From Prorocentrum cordatum (taxonomy: Eukaryota; Sar; Dinophyceae; Prorocentrales; Prorocentraceae): a stretch of 64,000 nucleotides of DNA. A program made the translations under genes and the position numbers. The stretch is from contig CAUYUJ010021174.1 in assembly GCA_963575745.1 (NCBI GenBank), forward strand, positions 1-64,000. Reading direction: 5' to 3'. This document shows, in pieces, positions 7,576 through 15,020 of this stretch. A model generated the notes under the pieces. That model worked only from the letters and a program-made list of their open reading frames with translations. It was not told the DNA's origin and did not search any database. The stretch's first letter is position 1; the number at the start of each line of letters is the position of its first letter.

Positions 7576-10500
7576 TCACTGACATACTTGCTTTCTGTAC
7601 GTTTTGCGGTCAGTGATGATCTCCTGCTTCTTCGCCCTTTTGTCCCAGGCCTCTGGCGTCTTGGTCTTGCCGCCCTTGGTACGGATTATCGCGCCAGTCT
7701 CGTCCCTTTTGGCACAGTATTCCTTAGAGTACCAGTGCCGAAGAGTATCCATAGAGTAGCCGGGGTACCATTGGATGTACCAATCCGGCACCTGCTGAGC
7801 AGATACTCCAACGGAGTGCTCAGTGCTGTATGGATAGCCCGACTCATCATGCGTAGGGCGTCTAGGAGCTGAGCGGCTCCTTCCGCGGGCTGGCCCCGCT
7901 GACGCACTACCACGTGTCACTGGCCTCTGATCGTCATGCTCTGAGTCTCGGGGAGGCGACGGTCGCCTGTCCCTCTTGGCGTACCGCATGTCCTCCGAGT
8001 CCTCTGAGCTGTCCTGGACCATGAACAAGTTTTGATACGGGCTTCTGAAGTATCCGATGTCATTTAACTGCTCCATCGAGAGGTCGTTAATGTTCATTTG
8101 ATCGCAACCTTGCATGAATACATCCATAGACCAAGCGGGTGGCCCCGCTGTTGTGTCTAGCATCTCTTCGGCGGGTGACCCCGCTAGAGCTTGGAGTGCT
8201 GTAAGCATCTGAGATGCTGACATGTTCGAATCAAAGTATGGACGTAGACGGGCAACTCCTGGGTGCGACAGCAGTTCGTTCATCGTCATCTGCTGCTGTG
8301 CTGGCGCACTCAAGAGTCGGATTGCTTCTGAAACCTGCTCCTGGAGCATGTCGTTATAATCTTCTTCGGATTCTTCGGAGTCGGAATCTGCGGGATGGCC
8401 CCGCATTTCGTCATCGGCGTCTCCCATCTCCGAGCCAGCCCACGACGGATTTGGCAGCAACGGCATGCCAATCACTTGTGGGGCCAGCGCGGCGGTGAGT
8501 TCTTCCTCTGTTGCCGGGACAGTCTCGGCTTCGGAGACCTCGTCACCGGCGGGTGGCCCCGCTGGAAGATCGAACCAAGCATTGTACGCAATCTCATCGA
8601 CCTCGTCCCAGCCGTGGAACTCGTCGAAGAGGGTCACTGCGTAGTCTTCCAGGGCCACAGTTGCTTCAGCATAGCGGGCCATCACGTAATACGTGGAGGA
8701 GCCCGCAGCGGGAACCGCTTCTGGATTGACGTAAAACTCGTAGTCAATGTAATCTATGTCATCCATAAAAGAATTTTGAGCCAAGTGTACGGATCCCTTT
8801 CCTTTCCCCTTCGGGCATTGATCGCGCAAATGCTCTGTGCTACCGCATGTATGACACTTCATAGTATTACCAGAAGCGTCCCTAGGGTTGCCCCTCCGCC
8901 CTTTTCCTTTACCGGAGGTCCGCCTGTGACCCCGACCTTTGCCTCCGATAAGAACTTCTTCAAAAGCCATATCAGTTAAGGACGTGAGGAAAGCAGTAAT
9001 ACCCCTACCATGCATACGGCGTCTGCGACCCCCTTTACCACGACCCTTTCCAAATTGTTTGAAATGTCGGCGTACTGCACGCCTCACCTTTCTGACTGGT
9101 TTCTTCATAAAGCGCCTCCAACGGCGTTTTGATTTGCGATAAGCCATAAAGGCGGCTTCCGCCCTTTGCTGTTCAGAAAGGTGAGTGTCATCCGCTGGAT
9201 AGTCATTACCAGCAGAGACTATTCCATTGTGCTCATCGTCAGATGAAGTATCTGTGTCAGTGCCAGATTCAAACGGTGAGGGTGGTTGAGACCATTGAGC
9301 GGATGACTCCGCTTGGCCCCAGAGGGTTGTGCCCGAGGGCGGGCTTGCAGTGTAGGCGGCGCCTGGCGAGTAGTTCGACCAGGCGTTTGCCTCAGCTGCC
9401 TCTGCCGATACCTGGCCGGTCTGCCCTAGAAGGGCAGTGGCCTCGTTGGGCATATCGGCTGGGTCAGCCCAGGGACTTGGCTCGCCAGGACCAGCGGGTG
9501 ACCCCGCAGTCGTGGCGTAGACACCTGCATGTGAGTGGTGCCCTGTGAAGATACCCGCAATGTTGCCAGGAGAGCGCTCGGCAACATGTCCGTAGTTCCT
9601 CATCCTGGTCAGTAGCCTGTCATAGTCTGCTTGTGTTCTGGGCATCTGATGATTAAAAGGCTCCAGCAGGTGTTGGGCTCGTGACGCGCCAACGCCTAAC
9701 GCTCTGAAAAGAATCAGCGTTAGGATCTGAAAGTTGGGGATGACAAGGCCAACAGAGTTAGCCTCGTCACGGGCCATCTCGAATCGAGCTAATACCGAGT
9801 CGATTCGCTCGCCCCTTTCGACGCGGAAGTCGATAAGGGCCGTGCCAGAGTTGAGCTGGCGCTCATCTTCCAGATTTTCAAATTTGGTGCTCAGCAAGTA
9901 CAGTATGTAGGTTACTGCATCCGTTGGCTGTCCATTGACAGTTACACCATAATTGATGATCTGGGAGGGGACCTGCATGGCGATACGACGAGCCAGACCT
10001 TGAAGGCCTCGTTGTAGTGCTGCAGCTTGTTGTGGTGGTGTCATATTGCCACTCGTTAAGTTTAACCATGCATGTACTTCGCGAACGTATTCGCGAAAAG
10101 GCGTAGTACCGGCAGGGTCCCATGAAGGGCCAGTAGTACGCGTGTCGTCCATCCCCTGCCGCATGTATCCCACAGCACATCCCATTATTACCCACAGAAT
10201 GCCGAAGATAGTTATATTGATCCAATGCATGTGCATTTCGGCTTCGGTGATTGGTTTGGGCTGTGGTTTGTCAGGCTCTGGCGTGGTAGCCGTGAGGCGC
10301 CTGACCGGCACGGGATGCAGGTGGCCCCGCTGCGGGTAGCCCCGCAGGGTGACCACGTTCTCGATCGAGGTGCCGATTGGCATCTGGTGGAAGTCGGGAG
10401 TGAAGTAGCGCAGTGAGGTAGGAGAGAGCGTCTCGAGTTCGCGGGTTGCCCCGCTAGCTCGATCGCGGACTGGCTCCGCTCCTCGCAGAGCCGGCGCAAC

Positions 10501-10740
10501 ATGGTATTCCACCGTAGTAGTAGTCCACCAAGTTGTGCCGTGGATTACAGGAATCAGAGCGAAAGCCAGCCACACGAGAGTGTAGCCAGCTCCGCTACCA
10601 AGTCGAAAACAAGCTGGTAAGCTTAGGTATACAGTCCGCCTTAGGCGCTTCCATATCCCAGGCTTAGGCTCATAGCGCATGAGCAAGAGAGCGAGACGAA
10701 GCATGGGATCTGGAGTACAGAGTAGGATGGGCATCGTCAA
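7576..10740 (-). CDS. Retroelement ORF A: Gag-like protein with CCHC zinc knuckle and two N-terminal membrane segments
   Basis: 1054 codons. Residues 206-400 (SWDPAGTTPFREYVREVHAWL..LLEPFNHQMPRT..SPGNIAGIF) match, from memory, the capsid region of dinoflagellate copia-type Gag. Residues 535-580 are strongly basic, and C629-x2-C632-x4-H637-x4-C642 is a nucleic-acid-binding CCHC knuckle (8815-8856). Unusually, residues 53-70 (TLVWLAFALIPVI) and 173-192 (INITIFGILWVIMGCAVGY) look like transmembrane helices ahead of the capsid domain. The C-terminal 400 residues are acidic and low in complexity, ending in a basic patch. It ends at TGA 7578-7576, after which the frame continues open into ORF B. 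The ATG chosen is the first in the frame; a TATA-like sequence lies about 110 bp upstream. Confidence 0.8.
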   Translation of the reverse strand: MTMPILLCTPDPMLRLALLLMRYEPKPGIWKRLRRTVYLSLPACFRLGSGAGYTLVWLAFALIPVIHGTTWWTTTTVEYHVAPALRGAEPVRDRASGATRELETLSPTSLRYFTPDFHQMPIGTSIENVVTLRGYPQRGHLHPVPVRRLTATTPEPDKPQPKPITEAEMHMHWINITIFGILWVIMGCAVGYMRQGMDDTRTTGPSWDPAGTTPFREYVREVHAWLNLTSGNMTPPQQAAALQRGLQGLARRIAMQVPSQIINYGVTVNGQPTDAVTYILYLLSTKFENLEDERQLNSGTALIDFRVERGERIDSVLARFEMARDEANSVGLVIPNFQILTLILFRALGVGASRAQHLLEPFNHQMPRTQADYDRLLTRMRNYGHVAERSPGNIAGIFTGHHSHAGVYATTAGSPAGPGEPSPWADPADMPNEATALLGQTGQVSAEAAEANAWSNYSPGAAYTASPPSGTTLWGQAESSAQWSQPPSPFESGTDTDTSSDDEHNGIVSAGNDYPADDTHLSEQQRAEAAFMAYRKSKRRWRRFMKKPVRKVRRAVRRHFKQFGKGRGKGGRRRRMHGRGITAFLTSLTDMAFEEVLIGGKGRGHRRTSGKGKGRRGNPRDASGNTMKCHTCGSTEHLRDQCPKGKGKGSVHLAQNSFMDDIDYIDYEFYVNPEAVPAAGSSTYYVMARYAEATVALEDYAVTLFDEFHGWDEVDEIAYNAWFDLPAGPPAGDEVSEAETVPATEEELTAALAPQVIGMPLLPNPSWAGSEMGDADDEMRGHPADSDSEESEEDYNDMLQEQVSEAIRLLSAPAQQQMTMNELLSHPGVARLRPYFDSNMSASQMLTALQALAGSPAEEMLDTTAGPPAWSMDVFMQGCDQMNINDLSMEQLNDIGYFRSPYQNLFMVQDSSEDSEDMRYAKRDRRPSPPRDSEHDDQRPVTRGSASAGPARGRSRSAPRRPTHDESGYPYSTEHSVGVSAQQVPDWYIQWYPGYSMDTLRHWYSKEYCAKRDETGAIIRTKGGKTKTPEAWDKRAKKQEIITDRKTYRKQVCQ
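8815..8856 (-). other. CCHC zinc knuckle
   Basis: CHTCGSTEHLRDQC, spacing C-x2-C-x4-H-x4-C, the retroviral/retrotransposon nucleocapsid motif, flanked by Lys/Gly-rich sequence. Confidence 0.9.
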
Positions 10741-11091
10741 TGGAAAAGGATGTTTTCCGATCTCGGATGCAAGTAGTGCGCCTCAGTGAGGCACAGTCAC
10801 ATATCTGGCCGGGCCCGGCTTGAGCCAGGCACGGCAGCGGTACATGCTCGATTTATACCTCGCCTTTAACCTTCTCCGTTTAAAGTCCAAGAGCGTGGTT
10901 GGCTAACTGTGCGGTTAGGAATCTGGTTGTTGTGACACCGAGCTCACGCAGAACAAAGGTAGGACATCACGAACCACGCTTGCTACATTCAGATATGCGA
11001 GTGTATCCAGAGAGAACGTCACAGCGAATTCTAGGAAAGCACGAATCACGCGTTCCTACAAGTGGCTTGGCCACGAACCATGTTTTCCTAC
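10741..11091 (-). promoter_or_regulatory. Leader region upstream of the retroelement Gag, possible 5' LTR or UTR
   Basis: No ORF. On the minus strand a TATA-like AGGTATAAAT lies at 10860-10851 and a CCG-N2-GCC-N5-TGGCTCAAG string at 10840-10819 loosely resembles the dinoflagellate spliced leader. An LTR cannot be confirmed because the 3' end of the element is outside the window. No tRNA-complementary primer site was recognised. Confidence 0.25.
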
Positions 11092-11159
11092 AATTGATTA
11101 TCCGACATCGCCGTTAGCTCGTTAACTAACACACCGTTAGCGCGTCTACAGTGAGTGGC
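11092..11159. repeat. Direct repeat, left copy
   Basis: AATTGATTATC..ACATCGCCGTTAGCT..AACACACCGTTAGCGCGTCTAC.GTGAGTGGC, repeated at 11648-11707 without an 8 bp piece. The pair brackets 488 bp of C-rich and satellite-like sequence and may mark the ends of an inserted unit. Confidence 0.8.
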
Positions 11160-11283
11160 ACAGGTGGTCTAAGGAGGGTCTCTTTCCTCTAAGGAGGGCC
11201 ATGTTTTGCCACCCCTCACGAGGATCATGGCCCCCGAGGGGGGGACCTAAATCGAGTACCCCCCCCCCTCTTTTGACCGACCG

Positions 11284-11560
11284 CCTCCAAGATGGCCCCA
11301 AGAGGCCCTCCAGGGCTCCCAGGAGGCTCCAAAGAGGGCCCAAAGAGCGCCCCGAGAAGCCCCAAGAGGACTCCAACAGATACCCGAGAGGCCCCCACGA
11401 GGCCCCCGAGCGGCCCCCGAGAGCTCAAGATGGCCTCCAAGATGGCTCAGATAGCCCAAGCTGGCTCAAGATGGCTCCCAAGGTGCTCCAAGCGTCCCCA
11501 AGACCGCTCCAAGACGGCTCGAGATGGCCACGGAGCCTCCCAAGCCTCCATCGCTGTTTG
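11284..11560. repeat. Degenerate CCAAGATGGCC-type minisatellite
   Basis: Loose repeats of GGCC..CCAAGA(T/G)GGC words, the same word family as the array at 16560-17990. Frames are open on both strands only because of the repeat. Confidence 0.6.
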
Positions 11561-11647
11561 ACTATGCGTGTCTCTTCCTCTCTCCCCCTGTCAACTCTCA
11601 TGGGCATCGTTTCTGGATGGGCTGGTTGGGACACGCGATGCGTCAAG

Positions 11648-11707
11648 AATTGATTATCATACATCGCCGTTAGCTAACACACCGTTAGCGCGTCTACGGT
11701 GAGTGGC
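11648..11707. repeat. Direct repeat, right copy
   Basis: Second copy of the 11092-11159 sequence, about 90% identical apart from the deletion of CGTTAACT. Confidence 0.8.
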
Positions 11708-11794
11708 GTCATGATCCTGGGAGGTCTTCGCCAGCACGATTCAGAGCGATTAAGGCCAATTCAGAGCCACGGTGTCAAAGTAAAAAAGATTAAG

Positions 11795-11935
11795 GCCTAC
11801 GATTGAGCTGGATTGGCCAGGATCAAGCCAGACTAAGCGGAATCAGACCGGATCAAGCATGAACAGTTTTCAACCAGGGATACACCAGCGCCGATTCGGA
11901 ATGTTAACCTCCCAAGAGCTGCATCCTAACAAAGG
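11795..11935 (+). repeat. Dispersed repeat family GGATTAAGCC, copy 1
   Basis: Short GGATCAAGC-type decamers followed by a tail related to GACCTCCCAGGAGTTGCATCC. Related copies lie at 22575-22800 and 51372-51605. Diverged. Confidence 0.5.
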
Positions 11936-11971
11936 GGACCTCGAGGAAAACCTCGAGGAGCAAAAACATGC

Positions 11972-12160
11972 CATGGATGAAGAAGCCCTTGGACTCACAA
12001 ATAAGTACACACACATAAAAGGATCCCCCGTGTCTTCCTATATTTTTTTATTTTCGTCTTCCCCCCCACACTGCCCATATTTTCCCATGTTTTCTGGGAG
12101 TCGACGACTCCTTGTGTCTGTGTGTGTGTGTCTTCCCCTCCTGAATGGAGCACGGGGTGG
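11972..12160 (+). repeat. Dispersed repeat family GTCTTCCCCCC, copy 1
   Basis: Contains CACAAATAAGTACACACACA, then TCTTCCCCCCCACACTGCCC, TTTTCCCATGTTTTCTGGGA, GTCGACGACT and TTGTGTCTGTGTGTG. Seven copies of this module occur in the window, all in plus orientation. Confidence 0.7.
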
Positions 12161-12450
12161 GGCTGCCCCCGACCTCCGACGACCCCATCCCCTCGACCCC
12201 TCCGGGCGATATCTCCTCGCGATTCGGCCTCCGAGTATCCGTGCCCGGGCCCCGACACCACCAGGCACGGAGCGCCCGTTGTGCCAAAATTGCTACGCCA
12301 TGATCTCAGGGAAGGTGAGCGACGATCATGACCGGGCCTTGCGCGAGATGGCACAGCGACCTTACGCGGTGGTTTACGCGGGCCGACAGCGCGGCAAGCC
12401 AGTGGAGACGAGGGCGCTTACGCGCGACCTTACGCAGGCAGCTTACGCGT

Positions 12451-12608
12451 AAGTCGGGCCTGTCCCCCTACAGGCCGATTTTGGGCAACAAAAATCAAAA
12501 GAGTGGAAAAATTGGCAACATATACAACAATGGTCCAGAAATCGTCCCCAGGCTATGTTTGGACTCTGTTTGACTATATATCCCCCGGTAGAGGGACACG
12601 CCCGACTT
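12451..12608. mobile_element. TIR element family 1 (AAGTCGGGCCTGTCC), copy 1
   Basis: About 158 bp, AT-rich centre, ends in inverted AAGTCGGGCCTGTCCCCCTA and the complement of a TAGAGGGACACGCCCGACTT end. The flanks share CTTACGCGCGA-type direct repeats (left from 12417, right from 12611). Non-coding, so a non-autonomous element. Confidence 0.7.
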
Positions 12609-12611
12609 GAA

Positions 12612-12966
12612 GCTTACGCGCGAACGTCAGCGCAGTCGAACCCGTTTTTGTTGTTGGCATCGCTCGGGTTGCGGGCAATGCCTTTATCCACATCCAGTGC
12701 GTCTTGGCGTTTCGGACGCTCTTCCCAAGAAACATGAGGCGCACTGGATATGGATTAGAATCTGCCCCCAGAAGGCTCGATTTCTATCCGTATCCAGTGC
12801 GCCTCGGCCTTGCGGCGCCCCTTCCAAGAAAGTCCAAGACGCACTGGACATGGACATAAATATTGCCCGCACGGGTGGCGGCGGCGGCCGACTGAAAACT
12901 TACGCGCGAGCGTCAGCGCAGTCGAACCCGTTCTTTGGGGGGGGGGGCATCGCTCGGGTTGACGAA
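12612..12966. repeat. Direct repeats with two tandem hairpins between them
   Basis: CTTACGCGCGA.CGTCAGCGCAGTCGAACCCGTT..GCATCGCTCGGGTTG occurs at 12612-12680 and again at 12898-12962. Between them are two inverted-repeat pairs built on TATCCA.TCCAGTGCGTCTTGG and its complement. Confidence 0.7.
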
Positions 12967-13145
12967 CCAACAACACACACCCATACCCATAGGGGGGTTC
13001 GGAAAGGGCTATGGGTGCGTGTTGTCGGATGGGGGCCCCCGCTCGAACGGGAGCGTTCCCCAAGGTCCGACAACCCGCACCCATACCCATGGCCAGTCCT
13101 CCTCCCAACGAACCCCTTCTGGGTATGGGTGTGTGTTGTTCGTTC
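12965..13145. repeat. Two tandem inverted repeats (CACACCCATACCCAT arms)
   Basis: ACAACACACACCCATACCCAT pairs with ATGGGTGCGTGTTGT, then CCGACAACCCGCACCCATACCC pairs with GGGTATGGGTGTGTGTTG. Each forms a hairpin of about 70-80 nt. No coding content. Confidence 0.7.
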
Positions 13146-13331
13146 GTCACGGGTGGCGGCGGCGGCGCGCCGACAGGGCGCCCTCGGAGGCCGCCGTGCT
13201 CTCGGCCGACTCGTGCGGGGGCTCCCGGGGCGTGCCGCCCGCCGCCGCTCCCCGCGGCAGCTCCTGGGCGGGCGCTGTTGGGGCGCCCCCGCGGGGCGGC
13301 CCCGCGGGGTCTCGGGGGGCCGCCCCTGGAC

Positions 13332-13590
13332 CTCCTCCTCCTCCTCCTCCTCCTCCTCCTCCTCCTCCTCGTTATCCTCGTTATCCTCCTCCTCCTCCTC
13401 CTCCTCGTTATCCTCCTCCTCCTCCTCGTTATCCTCCTCCTCCTCCTCCTCCTCCTCACTCTCCTCCTCCTCCTCGTTATCCTCCTCCTCGTTCTCCTCC
13501 TCCTCCTCGTTCTCCTCCTCCTCGTTCTCCTCCTCCTCGTTCTCCTCATCGTTTCTCCTCCTACTCCTCCTCCTCCGCCTCCTCCTCGAG
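13332..13590. repeat. CTC microsatellite with GTTATC interruptions
   Basis: About 260 bp of CTC triplets, broken by CTCGTTATC. All three plus frames are open, which is an artefact of the repeat. Confidence 0.95.
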
Positions 13591-13989
13591 GGCCCCTGGC
13601 AAGAGGCAGGTCTGCGCTGGATCGGATCGCGACCTCGGACCGCATCGAGGGCGGGCCGGATCGCCAGCGAGTCTCGTCCCGACTCGGATCGGCAGCGAAT
13701 CGCCGCGCCCCCTCTGCGGCTGGCCCTGGCCGATGCCGGTGAGCAGAGCCCGATCGCATCCGAGCGGGATCGCGGCCCCAACCGGCGGATCGAGTCGCAT
13801 CGAATCGGATCGTAGGCGGCCGAGGGTTTCCAGGGAGGCAGCCACGGACTCCAGCGCACCCATCGCGAGGCTCCAGAAGGGTCCCAGGGGCCCAGGGGCT
13901 CCAGAAGGGCCCCGGGTGCTGCAGGCGTGGCTTGCGGGACCCTTGCGAGCAATCCCTCCGTCGGGTGCAGGATAGTCCTAGAACCAAGC

Positions 13990-14150
13990 AGTGTTCTCAG
14001 AAAAAAACAATGTTCTTAGAACGTGAGCACGATGTGTTCAAACAAGACACTCCTGGCCACAACTGTTCTGAGAACATGTCGTCGAAACCACGAACAATTC
14101 TTAGAGCATTGTTTGGTGGGAGCACGCCCGGACGCCTCGCCACTGCCTGA
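13990..14150 (+). repeat. Dispersed repeat family GTTCTTAGAAC, copy 1
   Basis: Repeated GTTCTnAGAAC palindromes, then CATTGTTTGG and CGCCTCGCCACTGCCTGA. Relatives lie at 26270-26440, 26940-27050 and 52200-52390. Non-coding. Confidence 0.7.
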
Positions 14151-15020
14151 CAGTGGCCTTCTGAGGAGCCTCGCGTGAGCCTTCTCCGAAGCCACGGGCG
14201 GCACCTCGGAAGGCACGAGCGCCTCTGAAAAGGCCTGCCCCCTCTCGCATCCCACCTGGGCTCGCCGCCGAGGTTTGTGAGCACCTCAACTTTTGCCTAT
14301 CTTGGGGCGCCGTTTCGGCTACGTCCTCAGATCCGGGACCCGCCTGGGCACCCCTGCCGATGTTCTTTCCGTGCTCACTGCGATCTTGGCACGCCGCGAA
14401 CATGCGGAGCGGAGGTTCCCAAAGCAGGGGGAATCGACGAAGGCAACAGGACGATGGTGGAAACAATCATCAACATCAAAAAACACTCACTGGAAACAAG
14501 CACAGATGGCAGGCTGGAAGGGAGTACCACATCACTGGACGACGCCAAAGGCAGGTAGGAGCAGGGCACTACGCGTGTCATGATGAGGCCTGAGGTCATG
14601 ATGAGGCGCACAGAGACACCTCAAAAGTCCAATGAGCGAGGTCTGTGGCTGAATGCTCCTCAGGGCACGGCTTATACAGAAAATTCGCATGTCACGTGGT
14701 CGCACATGCCGTGATCATGCAAACCCGCACCAACCGTACATCACTTGACCGCACATGCCCTGTGCCCATGCCGAAACCGTGCTCGCGCAAACCAGTGGCA
14801 TCGTGCTCTAAACATGTAAGAGCAAACCAGCGTCCCGCTCCACATTTTCTCGCGCCAGACTACACTCCTTCCGTAACATGTTCTCGAACTAGACAATTGA
14901 CAACAAGGCGTCGCTGGCCTGCGCCTCAGTCCAGGCCCGCGCCCCGCGGGACCCAGACTCCCGCCGCCACGACCGCCCCCCGTCCGCGGGGTGAGACAAG
15001 GACGCCTGTGGCCGCAGGCA
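14151..15020. other. No feature recognised
   Basis: Mixed-composition sequence downstream of the CNOT3-like stop codon on the minus strand; part may be its 3' UTR. No convincing ORF, repeat or RNA gene was seen. Confidence 0.4.

Larger units (their letters stand above)
124..10480. repeat. About forty dispersed 14-15 bp micro-palindromes GCGGG-N4-CCCGC
   Basis: Short hairpin-capable units recur through all retroelement ORFs, for example 124-137, 139-152, 1284-1297, 1334-1348, 3989-4002, 4007-4020, 7202-7310 (four), 9299-9312 and 10466-10480. Two stem types exist: GCGGG/CCCGC and GCGGA/TCCGC. Both arms differ together, so pairing is kept. On the coding strand most read A-G-(P/S/T/Q)-P-A or A-(E/D)-S-S-A in one frame; a few near 8386 and 10316-10450 sit in another frame. 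Confidence 0.85.

Noticed and set aside
12607-13987. Long Ser/Leu/Pro and Arg/Glu frames over the CTC array on both strands
   Set aside because: Triplet repeats without stops keep several frames open at once; no domain or splice structure.
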